Assembly (NCBI GenBank): GCA_944383495.1
Contig: CALWPT010000032.1
Span: 52,124-116,123, forward strand
DNA length: 64,000 bases
From: an uncultured Clostridia bacterium
GTDB lineage: Bacteria > Bacillota > Clostridia > Oscillospirales > Acutalibacteraceae
Direction of reading: 5' to 3'
Shown: positions 6,916 to 15,108 of the stretch, one piece after another
How the letters are laid out: every line of letters starts with the position of its first letter
Numbering within the stretch: the first letter of the stretch is position 1
Notes under the pieces: generated by a model
Databases searched by the model: none
Told to the model about the DNA's origin: nothing
The model's input: the letters and a program-made list of their open reading frames with translations, nothing else
Made by a program: the position numbers and the translations under genes

Positions 6916-9432
6916 TTATTCTTTCCTTTTGTTTTTGCTTCGCAGCACAGCCTTAACAGCCTCATACCATATCACACAAAAGCATCCGGCGGCCAAAGCA
7001 GCCGTGGCCTGCGGCAAGGACAAGGGCGCCAGCTTTAAAAAGCTGTGCAGCGGTGAATATAAAACAATGCCAAGGCCTGCCAGCGTTCCAAAACAGATTC
7101 CCCAAAAAACCTTATCTTTCCGCAGCCGTTTGAAAGAGGAGAAAAGTCCGGCCCTGGCTGAGCTGCCTTCTAAAACCAAAAACAAATTGGCGATCAATAA
7201 AACAGTGAGCCCCATGGATCGGGCAATTTCAGCACCTTGGGTTTGCAGCGTGATAAAATAAAGCCCAAAGGAGACCGCGAACAAAGCCAAGCCCTGGATT
7301 ACGCTTTTCAATAAAATCGGCCCGGTCAATAGCTTGCTCCCCGGCTTCCGGGGCGGACGGTTCATGATATCCGCTTCGGCGGGCTGCCGCTCTAACACAA
7401 CGGAACAGGTGGGATCAATTACCAACTCCAATAGCACCACATGCAGGGGTAAAAGCAGCAGGGAAGCGGCGCCAATTCCCAATAATGGCGCCAGCAGAGA
7501 AGCAAGGGCAATGGGAATGTGAATGGCGAAAACATATCCCACGGCTTTTTGTATATTATCGAAAATTCGGCGGCCATCCCGAATGGTATCCACAATGGTA
7601 GAAAAATTATCGTCCAGCAGGATCAGGTCGGCTGCCTCCCGGGATACATCGGAGCCGCGGCCGCCCATGGCAATTCCAATATCCGCATACTTCAGCGCTG
7701 GCGCGTCGTTCACGCCATCACCGGTCATAGCGACAACCTCGCCTACGCTGCGCAGCGCTTTTACAATCCGCATTTTGTGGGCGGGGGTCACACGGGAAAA
7801 AATATTGACGGTTTTGACTGCTTCAAGAAGCGTTTCTTCATCCATTTCTTCCAGCATATCGCCTGTAACGATCCTTCCGGCGTTGGGGATACCAACCTGC
7901 TTGGCAATTGCCCCGGCGGTCACGCCGTTATCTCCGGTGATCATCATGACCCGGACGCCAGCATGTAAACAGCGGGCAATATCCTCCTGGACGCCCGACC
8001 GAGGCGGATCGCTCAAGCCTACAAGCCCGCAGAATTCAAAAGAGCAATCTGTCAGCTTTGCGGGAATATCTTCTTCTCGCTCCAGCCGCGCATGGCCCAC
8101 AGCGATCACCCGGAGGCCCTCGCGGGATAGGGCATCGGTCTTTCCCTGCACCTGGGAAAACGCTTCTTCTGATAATCCGCAAAGAGGCAGAAAGCGTTCG
8201 GGTGAGCCTTTAGCGGCAATTTGAATGCCGCTATCCTGCCGCCAGACATGGCCCATCATTTTGTTTTCGTTGGTGAAGGGGTATTCCTTTAAAAAGTCGC
8301 CGCTGAACAACTTGCCTGGCTCTAAATCATGCTTTTGGCAATAACGAAGCATCGCCTGCTCCATGGGATCATAGGCGTCGATTTCGCAAGCAAGCCCCAT
8401 GGTTTCGCACATGGTTTTTTCATCGTGCTGGTACGGCCAGACCGACTGAACATCCATTTGATTCATGGTAATGGTGCCGGTTTTGTCGACGCACAGCACC
8501 GAAACCGCACCCAGGGTTTCCACCGAAGGGAGTCTTCGTACCAAAGAGTTTTTTTGGGCAAGGCGCCATGCACCCATGGATAAAAACACCGTCAGAATAA
8601 CTGGAAATTCTTCCGGAATCATAGCCATGGCCAATGTGATACCTGACAACACGCTTTGAACAAAGCGGCTTTTAAACGGAAGATCTGACAAATTGAAGTA
8701 CGTAATTACGCCGACCAATAAAAATAGAACGGCGGCAATGATGGCGCAGAGGGTTACTAGACGGCCGGTCTGTTTTTGCAGTGGCGTGGGCATGTCGGGC
8801 GCTTCCGCGACCTGCCGCCCAATTGTTCCGTATTCCGTGCGCAAGCCGGTTTGCGTTACCTCTACATAGGCGCTCCCCTGCAATACCATCGTTCCGGCAT
8901 AACAGTGGTCTTTTTTCCAAACGTCCTTTTCCGATGAGTTCCTGTTGGTTTCATGCTTCCAAACGCCTTGTGCCTCCCCGGTGAGAGAGGATTCGTCTAC
9001 GCACAGGTCGTTTTGGCGCAGAATTTTTCCGTCGGCGGGGATTTTCACACCCTCCTCCAGCAGCATGATATCGCCGGGGACCAGTTCCTCACTGTTGACC
9101 GTGACCGTTTGGCCGTTCCGGATCACGCTGATTTTAGGCGCGGACAAATCCTTCAGCGCTTTTAAGGTTTTATCTGTTTTCCATTCCTGCACGGTTTCAA
9201 TCCCGATAACGCCGGCTACGAAAACAAGCATAATCGCGCCGTCCCGCGGTTCGCCCAAAATAAAATATATAACGGCGGCAATGAAAAGCAGCAGAAACAT
9301 CGGTTCAGTAATGACGTCTATTATTTTGCGAAAAAGGCTGTTTTTTTTCACAGGCGCCAACTGGTTTTTTCCGTGCTGCTCCTGGCGTTTTTTCACTTCC
9401 AGATCCGAAAGGCCCTTGTAAGGCAGGGACAT
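6916..9432 (-). CDS. P-type cation-translocating ATPase under NiCo-riboswitch control
   Basis: An 838-residue P2-like ATPase. It has the N-terminal cation-ATPase domain, the actuator loop SSLTGEA (149-154), the phosphorylated aspartate in DKTGTIT (D316), the nucleotide domain with KGSPE (~408), MITGDN (497-502) and GDGVNDAP (571-578). The M4 motif is PEEFP (273-277), where SERCA-type pumps have PEG(L/I)P. M6 reads ELVIDPTCSVVLE (669-681) where SERCA has NLVTDGLPA. No N-terminal heavy-metal (P1B) domain or CPx motif is present. Annotation pipelines would probably call it a Ca2+ pump. The leader riboswitch argues for a transition metal such as Fe2+, Co2+ or Ni2+, with export the likeliest direction. 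The start is preceded by AGGAGG. Confidence 0.9.
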   Translation of the reverse strand: MSLPYKGLSDLEVKKRQEQHGKNQLAPVKKNSLFRKIIDVITEPMFLLLFIAAVIYFILGEPRDGAIMLVFVAGVIGIETVQEWKTDKTLKALKDLSAPKISVIRNGQTVTVNSEELVPGDIMLLEEGVKIPADGKILRQNDLCVDESSLTGEAQGVWKHETNRNSSEKDVWKKDHCYAGTMVLQGSAYVEVTQTGLRTEYGTIGRQVAEAPDMPTPLQKQTGRLVTLCAIIAAVLFLLVGVITYFNLSDLPFKSRFVQSVLSGITLAMAMIPEEFPVILTVFLSMGAWRLAQKNSLVRRLPSVETLGAVSVLCVDKTGTITMNQMDVQSVWPYQHDEKTMCETMGLACEIDAYDPMEQAMLRYCQKHDLEPGKLFSGDFLKEYPFTNENKMMGHVWRQDSGIQIAAKGSPERFLPLCGLSEEAFSQVQGKTDALSREGLRVIAVGHARLEREEDIPAKLTDCSFEFCGLVGLSDPPRSGVQEDIARCLHAGVRVMMITGDNGVTAGAIAKQVGIPNAGRIVTGDMLEEMDEETLLEAVKTVNIFSRVTPAHKMRIVKALRSVGEVVAMTGDGVNDAPALKYADIGIAMGGRGSDVSREAADLILLDDNFSTIVDTIRDGRRIFDNIQKAVGYVFAIHIPIALASLLAPLLGIGAASLLLLPLHVVLLELVIDPTCSVVLERQPAEADIMNRPPRKPGSKLLTGPILLKSVIQGLALFAVSFGLYFITLQTQGAEIARSMGLTVLLIANLFLVLEGSSARAGLFSSFKRLRKDKVFWGICFGTLAGLGIVLYSPLHSFLKLAPLSLPQATAALAAGCFCVIWYEAVKAVLRSKNKRKE

Positions 9433-9547
9433 GGATCATTCCTCCTGTTCATATAATAGATTCATAGCTTTGTTGTGTCATACGCTTTTTCAGCCACGTC
9501 GCCGGACGAAAATTAGCAGAAATATCCCGCTTATGTACTGCATCTAT

Positions 9548-9586
9548 AAAAATACCTGCGGGAACAGAATCACTGTCCCGCAGGTA
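9548..9586 (-). terminator. Riboswitch expression-platform terminator
   Basis: Read on the minus strand, an 11-bp stem (TACCTGCGGGA with TCCCGCAGGTA) extended by CAG/CTG is followed by five Ts. It sits about 115 bases before the ATPase start. Its 5' arm includes bases that also form the 3' side of aptamer helices P4 and P1, so terminator and folded aptamer exclude each other. Ligand binding should therefore allow read-through (an ON switch). Confidence 0.82.
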
Positions 9587-9664
9587 CCTGCTTCAATTCC
9601 TGCTGCCCGAAGGCCCGGCTCCATGCCGCTTGCATATCGGCATTGCCTGCTCAGCTTGAACTGT
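9564..9664 (-). ncRNA. NiCo (czcD) riboswitch aptamer
   Basis: The minus strand carries the conserved segments of the NiCo aptamer in order: CTGAGCAGGCAATG (9641-9654), a short P2 hairpin ATGCCG/CGGCAT, GGAGCCGGGC, a UUCG-capped P3, GGGCAGCAGG, a P4 helix GCAGG/CCTGC (9599-9603 with 9580-9584) and GGGACAG (9573-9579), whose CAG pairs back to the opening CTG to close P1. This class binds Co2+ and Ni2+ cooperatively, and published work also reports an Fe2+ response. It lies between a good promoter and a terminator, directly upstream of the ATPase gene. Recognised by eye from remembered consensus, not by covariance model. Confidence 0.85.
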
Positions 9665-9708
9665 ATTTTCGTCGCAAGGGGTGTATATGCAGTGCAAAGA
9701 ATAGCTTT

Positions 9709-9738
9709 AGTCTATCATATGCTTTTTCTATTAGTCAA
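9709..9738 (-). promoter_or_regulatory. Promoter of the riboswitch-ATPase transcript
   Basis: On the minus strand TTGACT (9733-9738) and TAGACT (9709-9714) are 18 bases apart. Transcription would start near 9702, about 40 bases ahead of the aptamer. Confidence 0.6.
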
Positions 9739-9821
9739 GTGCAACTTTTACGCAGAGAATCGACTGTGTAGTTTTGATAAAAGCATGGTAATTCCGGCAG
9801 GAATTTCTACAAAATTCAGTA

Positions 9822-9850
9822 TTGATATTTTTTTAACAAAGTGGTATGAT
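9822..9850 (+). promoter_or_regulatory. Promoter of the hydrogenase module
   Basis: TTGATA (9822-9827) and TATGAT (9845-9850) are spaced by 17 bases. The -10 box overlaps two upstream in-frame ATG codons, so these cannot be translated from this promoter; this supports ATG 9897 as the start of the first gene. Confidence 0.7.
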
Positions 9851-9896
9851 GAATAAAAAGAAAATGCTTGGCAGCTTGGGTGAAAGGATGGGTTTT

Positions 9897-10142
9897 ATGG
9901 ATATTTCGGTATGCATTGGCAGCTCCTGTCATTTACGGGGATCGTATGACATTATTAAGGGGCTGGAGGCGCTGATTGAGCAGCACGGACTACAGAATCA
10001 AATCAACCTTGCGGCGGCGTTTTGTCTTGGTAATTGCACAAATGGCGTAACCATTAAGGTGAATGACCGGATTGTCACCGGCGTCAGCACAGAAAATCTT
10101 CCTCAGGTGTTCAAAGAGCATGTGCTGAAGGCGTTATCGTAA
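9897..10142 (+). CDS. Thioredoxin-like [2Fe-2S] ferredoxin (NuoE/HydC-like)
   Basis: An 81-residue protein with a NuoE-type cluster motif, CIGSSC (C-x4-C) near the N-terminus and CLGNC (C-x3-C) after AAF. Such small ferredoxins feed or draw electrons in hydrogenase complexes. It is the first gene of a four-gene [FeFe]-hydrogenase unit and the likely electron-transfer partner of one or both hydrogenase-like subunits. The reading frame extends upstream to 9846, but that lies in the promoter; ATG 9897 has GAAAGGA upstream. Confidence 0.85.
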   Translation: MDISVCIGSSCHLRGSYDIIKGLEALIEQHGLQNQINLAAAFCLGNCTNGVTIKVNDRIVTGVSTENLPQVFKEHVLKALS

Positions 10143-10168
10143 TTTTGGTTTAGGAAGGGGAGAGCGGC

Positions 10169-11854
10169 ATGAGCGTTCTACAATTGAAAAAGGCCAATTG
10201 CAGGGACTGTTATAAATGCATCCGCAGCTGTCCTATCAAGTCGATTGAAGTGGTGGATCACCAGGCGCAGATTATTGAAAACGACTGCGTTTTGTGTGGA
10301 AGCTGCGTGCTGGCCTGTCCTCAAAATGCCAAAGAAGTCCGCAACGACGTGGGTAAGGTGAAAGAGCTGCTGGCTGGGGAACTTCCGGTGATTGCCAGCG
10401 TTGCTCCTTCATTCATTGCCGATTTTGCTGTAAGCGGCATTGGTGAATTTCGGGAATCTCTGCAAAAGCTGGGCTTTGCCGGTGCGGAAGAAACCGCACA
10501 GGGCGCGTATATCGTCAAGAGTAAATATGAAAAGCTGATAGAGCATGCGTATAGCAGTGTTATTATTTCCTCCTGCTGCCATACGGTGTTGAAGCTCATC
10601 CAAAAATATTATCCGGAGCTGATCGGGAATATCGCCCCAGTGGTCACGCCCATGCAGGCCCACGCGAAGCTCTTGAAATCCCAACACGCATGCCGGGTGG
10701 TTTTCATTGGCCCTTGCATTTCCAAGAAGGACGAGGCGGCCGGAAAGGATTCCGCTGTGGACGCGGTTTTAACCTTTGAAGAGGTCTATGACTGGCTGAA
10801 GGAGGAAGGCGTTTCTGTTGGAAGCGACCACGAGCTGGACGATAGCCGCAATATTTCCCGGTTTTTTCCGAAGGCCGGCGGAATTTTGGAAACCATGGAA
10901 AAATCCCTTGCATATCGGTACATAACGGTGGATGGCATGGAAGACTGCATGGAAGCCCTCAACGAGCTGCGCCAGGGTAAGCTGGAGCATTGCTTTATTG
11001 AGATGAGCGCCTGTAAGGGGAGCTGCATCAACGGGCCCTCCATCCGCAAGCACGCGCAGAACCGCCTTCAGGCGACCCTGCGGGTGAATCAGTACGCTGA
11101 CAGTCCCGAGCGGCGGGATTTTGGCGTGGAGGCGACATTTGAAACGGCGAAAACCTTTCAGGACGAATATGTGGATGTGGTCACGCCGGGAGAAAAGGCC
11201 ATTCAGGATATTATGTATCAGATGGGCAAATTCAGCCCTGAGGATGAACTGAACTGCGGCACGTGCGGATACAATACCTGCCGGGAAAAGGCCATTGCGG
11301 TATATTATGGTAAAGCGGACGTCAGCATGTGTCTGCCGTATATGAAAAAGCGGGCGGAATCCTTTTCCGATAAGATTATCGACGCAAGCCCCAACGGAAT
11401 CCTCACGGTGGATAAAAATTTGAATGTCCAGCAGGCAAACAGCGCGGCATGTGCGATCTTTAATCTCGGCGATCCGCGGGATATTGTGGGAAGCCCTGTT
11501 TCCCGATTTATGGATGAATTTGATTTCACCAAGGCCTTTGCCACCGAGCGAAAAAAAGCGGAGCAAAAGCTTTACTTAGCAGAATACGAAAAGTATGTGG
11601 AGCAGACCCTGGTGTATGACCGGGAGGATGAAATCGTTATTTGTCTTTTGAAGGATGTGACGGATCGGGAAAGGCAAATTGACAAAATGAAAAAAAGCCG
11701 GGAAAGCGCCGCCGACATTGCCGGCAAAGTTATTGACAAACAAATGCGAGTGGTACAGGAAATCGCCTCCCTTCTGGGCGAAACCACGGCGGAAACTAAA
11801 ATTGCCCTTTTGAAGCTGAAGGATACTACGCTGATGGAGGATGAAAAGCCATGA
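10169..11854 (+). CDS. Sensory [FeFe]-hydrogenase homologue with Fe-S and PAS domains (HydS, group C3-like)
   Basis: The 561 residues contain two 4Fe-4S motifs (C11-C21 and C40-C50 regions), a hydrogenase large-subunit domain, a second cluster motif with cysteines 363, 366, 371 and 388, a PAS domain (~397-500) and a C-terminal helical segment. The H-cluster loops are present but altered: ISSCCH at 133-137, GPCISKK at 181-187 and SACKGSC at 280-286, compared with TSCCP, MPCxxK and MACxGGC in catalytic enzymes. Such PAS-linked forms are thought to sense hydrogen or redox state. The stop overlaps the phosphatase start (ATGA), matching the phosphatase-linked group C3 layout. The N-terminal SRP is absent, so it is cytosolic. 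Confidence 0.88.
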   Translation: MSVLQLKKANCRDCYKCIRSCPIKSIEVVDHQAQIIENDCVLCGSCVLACPQNAKEVRNDVGKVKELLAGELPVIASVAPSFIADFAVSGIGEFRESLQKLGFAGAEETAQGAYIVKSKYEKLIEHAYSSVIISSCCHTVLKLIQKYYPELIGNIAPVVTPMQAHAKLLKSQHACRVVFIGPCISKKDEAAGKDSAVDAVLTFEEVYDWLKEEGVSVGSDHELDDSRNISRFFPKAGGILETMEKSLAYRYITVDGMEDCMEALNELRQGKLEHCFIEMSACKGSCINGPSIRKHAQNRLQATLRVNQYADSPERRDFGVEATFETAKTFQDEYVDVVTPGEKAIQDIMYQMGKFSPEDELNCGTCGYNTCREKAIAVYYGKADVSMCLPYMKKRAESFSDKIIDASPNGILTVDKNLNVQQANSAACAIFNLGDPRDIVGSPVSRFMDEFDFTKAFATERKKAEQKLYLAEYEKYVEQTLVYDREDEIVICLLKDVTDRERQIDKMKKSRESAADIAGKVIDKQMRVVQEIASLLGETTAETKIALLKLKDTTLMEDEKP

Positions 11855-13020
11855 GCAGTATCTGTATGGAGACTGGATTTGTCAGCCTCATTAAAAAGGG
11901 AGAGGAGCTGTGCGGCGACCGGGTAGCCACTGTGAACGGTGAGGATTGCTGTACGCTTGTTCTTGCCGATGGACTGGGCAGCGGCGTCAAGGCTAATATT
12001 TTATCCACCCTCACGGCGAAAATTATTGCGACGATGATGTCCAACGGCTTATCCGTGGAGGAATGTGTGTCGACCATTGCCCAAACCCTGCCGGTATGTA
12101 AGGTGCGCCAAATTGCGTATTGCACCTTCACGATTTTGCAGGTTTCCACAAATGGGGACGCCTATCTCGTGCAGTTCGACAATCCGGCTGCGATTCTTTT
12201 ACGGGATGGACAAAGCGTTGACTACGATCAAACGCAGAAGGTAATCTGCGGCAAAACCATCTATGAAAGCCGGTTTAAAGTCCGGGTGGGCGATTTGTTC
12301 CTTCTGATGAGCGACGGGGTCATTCACGCTGGCGTGGGCGAGGTTCTGAATTTTGGCTGGCAGCGGGAAAACGTGGTGGAATATGCACAAGAAAAGTATG
12401 CTCCGGATATATCCGCCAAGGCGATGGCTGCGGTTATCTGTGAAGCCTGCCGGGATTTGTATCTTAACAAGCCCGGAGATGACACGACAGTCGCCGCGCT
12501 GAAGGTGCGCCGGCGGCAGGTGGTTAATCTGATGATCGGCCCGCCCGCTGACAAACGGGACGACGAGACAATGATGCAGCAGTTTTTTTCCAAGGGCGGC
12601 AAGCGCATTGTATGCGGCGGTAGCACGTCGCAGATGGTCAGCCGATACTTAAACAAGCCGATTCGATGCAGCATAGATTACGCCGACCCCGAAATTCCGC
12701 CCACTGCCGCGATCGACGGTGTGGATCTGGTGACGGAAGGAGTCATTACCATTGGGAAGGTTTTGGAAACGGCGCGGGGGTTTTCTTCCGAGAACGACGT
12801 TTCACTGCGGTTCCAGAACAAAAAGGATGGGGCATCCTTGATTTCTCAGCTTTTGTTTGAGGAAGCGACCGATGTGAACTTTTTTGTCGGCAAAGCGGTC
12901 AATCCCTCTCATCAAAACCCCAATTTACCCATTAACATCAACATTAAAATGGAACTGATTCAAAATTTGGCCGATTGCCTATCTAAAATGGGCAAAAAGG
13001 TCAAGGTAAATTTTTATTGA
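11851..13020 (+). CDS. SpoIIE/PP2C-type serine phosphatase of the hydrogenase module
   Basis: A 389-residue protein whose first ~225 residues are a PP2C-like domain: a metal-binding LADGLGSG after CTLVLA, LLMSDGVIHAG, and the terminal GDDTTVAAL. The remaining ~160 residues, beginning NLMIGPPADKRDD, form an extra domain I do not recognise. It is coupled by a 4-base overlap to the PAS-hydrogenase sensor, and the hydrogenase follows 31 bases later. The plausible reading is hydrogen or redox signal to PAS sensor to phosphatase, with an unknown phosphoprotein target; this is inferred from gene order. Confidence 0.85.
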   Translation: MSSICMETGFVSLIKKGEELCGDRVATVNGEDCCTLVLADGLGSGVKANILSTLTAKIIATMMSNGLSVEECVSTIAQTLPVCKVRQIAYCTFTILQVSTNGDAYLVQFDNPAAILLRDGQSVDYDQTQKVICGKTIYESRFKVRVGDLFLLMSDGVIHAGVGEVLNFGWQRENVVEYAQEKYAPDISAKAMAAVICEACRDLYLNKPGDDTTVAALKVRRRQVVNLMIGPPADKRDDETMMQQFFSKGGKRIVCGGSTSQMVSRYLNKPIRCSIDYADPEIPPTAAIDGVDLVTEGVITIGKVLETARGFSSENDVSLRFQNKKDGASLISQLLFEEATDVNFFVGKAVNPSHQNPNLPININIKMELIQNLADCLSKMGKKVKVNFY

Positions 13021-13051
13021 ACCAGAATTGCCGGGAAAGGCAGGAGCGATT

Positions 13052-14488
13052 ATGCGGATTTTTGATACCAGCGTACAGGAATTAAAGTATAAAGTGCTGC
13101 GGGAGGTAGCAACTCTCGCGTTTGAAGACCGGCTCTCAACGGGGCTTTTGGATATTCCGAAAACCATTGTGCCTGGCCCGCAGGCTACCATGCGGTGCTG
13201 TATTTATAAGGAACGGGCTATTGTGGAGGAACGGATCAAACTGGCTTTGGGCGGGGATCCGGAAAATGAGAATGTCATTGAGGTTTTAAACATTGCCTGT
13301 GATGAATGTCCTGTTTCCCGCTTTAAGGTAGGGGAAGCCTGCCGCGGCTGTATTGCCCACCGTTGTGTCAATGTCTGTCCCAAAGGCGCAATCAGCATCC
13401 ACAATCAAAAAGCGGTTATCGACGATGAGAAATGCGTAGAATGCGGCCGATGCCAAAGCGTTTGCCCTTACAATGCCATTATTAAATCGGTGCGCCCCTG
13501 CGAGCAGGCCTGCAAAATCAACGCCATCTCCATGGACGAAAATAAAAAAGCCAAAATTGACAATGATAAATGCATTTCCTGCGGCGCCTGCGTTTACCAG
13601 TGTCCCTTTGGTGCGATTATGGATAAATCCTATATTGTTAAAGCCATTCAGATGCTCAAAGATTCGGATCATAACCAAAAATATCATGTTTACGCGGTGG
13701 TGGCCCCGTCTATTTCCAGCCAGTTCAGCTACGCGAAAATCGGGCAGGTGGTATCTGGCATCAAGGCCTTGGGATTTTACAGTGTGGTAGAAGTTGCCTT
13801 GGGCGCGGATATGGTGGCCTATAAGGAGGCCAAGGAACTGAGTGAAAAGGGATTCCTCACCAGTTCCTGCTGCCCGGCCTTTGTGGAGTACATTGAGAAA
13901 TATTTCCCTGATATGAAGGGAGATATTTCCCACAATTATTCTCCCATGGCTCAAATTGCCGTCTATATTAAACGAACCGACCCGGATGCGAAGATTGTTT
14001 TCATTGGGCCATGCACGGCGAAGAAAAAAGAAATTTCCCGGGAAAAGGTCAAGGGAATTGTGGATTGCGTGATTACCTTTGAGGAACTGCAAGCGCTGTT
14101 TGACAGCCGAAACGTGGAATTATCCGAACTGCCGGAAGAAACCTTGGATAACGCCTCTTATTTCGGCCGGATTTTTGCCCGCAGCGGCGGGTTGGCCGAT
14201 GCGGTGCGCCAGGGCCTCAAAGAACACGGGATTACGGACGAAGCTTTCGAGTACAAGCCAATTTCCTGCGACGGGATTGAACAGTGCAAAATCGCTCTGC
14301 TGAAGGCCAGCAAGGGCGTGCTGCCGGAAAACTTTATAGAAGGCATGGCGTGCCAGGGCGGTTGTATTGGCGGCGCGGGCTGCCTGACGCATGGGCCAAA
14401 GGATAAAAATGAAGTGGATAAATATGGCGGGCAGGCCCGGGAAAAGGGGATTAAAGACGCCATTAATATTCTGAAATTTGTAAAATAG
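13052..14488 (+). CDS. [FeFe]-hydrogenase, group B-like monomeric form
   Basis: A 478-residue iron-only hydrogenase. An N-terminal ~80-residue segment precedes several 4Fe-4S motifs (C-x2-C-x2-C-x3-C runs around 100-109, 128-138 and 174-184). The H-cluster loops are well conserved: TSSCCP at 270-275, GPCTAKK at 319-325 and GMACQGGC at 431-438. It should catalyse reversible proton reduction with ferredoxin. It lacks the flavodoxin or NADH modules of trimeric bifurcating enzymes, and hydEFG maturases are not in the window. ATG 13052 follows GGCAGGAG; an in-frame start 24 bases earlier lacks a site. Confidence 0.92.
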   Translation: MRIFDTSVQELKYKVLREVATLAFEDRLSTGLLDIPKTIVPGPQATMRCCIYKERAIVEERIKLALGGDPENENVIEVLNIACDECPVSRFKVGEACRGCIAHRCVNVCPKGAISIHNQKAVIDDEKCVECGRCQSVCPYNAIIKSVRPCEQACKINAISMDENKKAKIDNDKCISCGACVYQCPFGAIMDKSYIVKAIQMLKDSDHNQKYHVYAVVAPSISSQFSYAKIGQVVSGIKALGFYSVVEVALGADMVAYKEAKELSEKGFLTSSCCPAFVEYIEKYFPDMKGDISHNYSPMAQIAVYIKRTDPDAKIVFIGPCTAKKKEISREKVKGIVDCVITFEELQALFDSRNVELSELPEETLDNASYFGRIFARSGGLADAVRQGLKEHGITDEAFEYKPISCDGIEQCKIALLKASKGVLPENFIEGMACQGGCIGGAGCLTHGPKDKNEVDKYGGQAREKGIKDAINILKFVK

Positions 14489-14501
14489 ACTCTTTACATT
14501 T

Positions 14502-14532
14502 AAAAGGGGACGGAGGCTTCCGTCCCCTTTTA
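14502..14532 (+). terminator. Terminator of the hydrogenase operon
   Basis: A 13-bp stem (AAAAGGGGACGGA with TCCGTCCCCTTTT) and a 4-nt loop, 13 bases after the hydrogenase stop codon. It closes the four-gene unit. Confidence 0.88.
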
Positions 14533-14692
14533 TCTTTGCTATGGATAAATATTATTTTAAACCGAGCTGTATTGCATAAGCGCTTTTCCCGTTTATATTT
14601 GTTGGCAGCTTAAGTGCTTTTCGGCATGATTTAAGCCTATCGGCCATAGGATGGTAAAAAAGGCTTGAATTCTTCGGAAAGGCGGCGTTGGT

Positions 14693-14995
14693 ATGAACTG
14701 CAGGGCGACAGAATTGACCGACAAGGAGGCAATCTGCATTAAGGATGGCACGCGCTTAGGCCGGGTGTCTGATATTGAACTGAACTGCGAGGACGGATCG
14801 CTGATATCCATGATCATTTATGGAAAGCCCCGTTTGTTTGGACTGCTCGGCCGGGATGAGGATTTCGTCATCCCCTGGTCGGAGGTAGAGATCATAGGCG
14901 TTGACACGATCCTGGTTCGCAGTGAGCCCCGGGCGGGAGCCAGAAGAAAAAGCAGTAAGCTTTTCATTTCCCCCATCAAAAAAAACGGGGTTTGA
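14693..14995 (+). CDS. YlmC/YmxH-family sporulation protein (PRC-barrel)
   Basis: A 100-residue PRC-barrel protein: LTDKEAICIKDGTRLGRVSDIE, LISMIIYGKP and a WSEVEIIGVDTILV strand are diagnostic of the YlmC/YmxH family, which is confined to spore-forming Firmicutes. Its molecular role is unknown. The tail is basic and serine-rich. A weak hairpin with a one-base bulge (GGGGTT(T)GA ... TCAACCCC, ~14988-15013) overlaps the stop and could act as a terminator. Confidence 0.85.
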   Translation: MNCRATELTDKEAICIKDGTRLGRVSDIELNCEDGSLISMIIYGKPRLFGLLGRDEDFVIPWSEVEIIGVDTILVRSEPRAGARRKSSKLFISPIKKNGV

Positions 14996-15108
14996 CCCTT
15001 GCGTTCAACCCCTTAATATTGTATAATAATATATCCATTAGTACCATTGAATTCTCTTTTAAAATATGGAAATAACGCTTGAAAAGGGGCCGCAGGGGAG
15101 AGTCGAAA

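Noticed and set aside
9573..9664. Reading the ATPase leader as an SRP RNA, 6S RNA, Mn (yybP-ykoY) or M-box element
   Set aside because: The GCCGGGC and GCAGCAGG segments briefly suggested SRP or 6S RNA, but the ordered conserved blocks and P1-P4 pairing match NiCo only.
9431..9856. A 141-codon plus-strand open frame between the ATPase and hydrogenase loci
   Set aside because: It is antisense to the NiCo riboswitch, terminator and leader, has no ribosome binding site or family resemblance, and ends in the hydrogenase promoter.
10769..11566. A 265-codon minus-strand open frame inside the sensory hydrogenase gene
   Set aside because: Antisense to conserved Fe-S and PAS coding sequence, with no start signal or recognisable domain.
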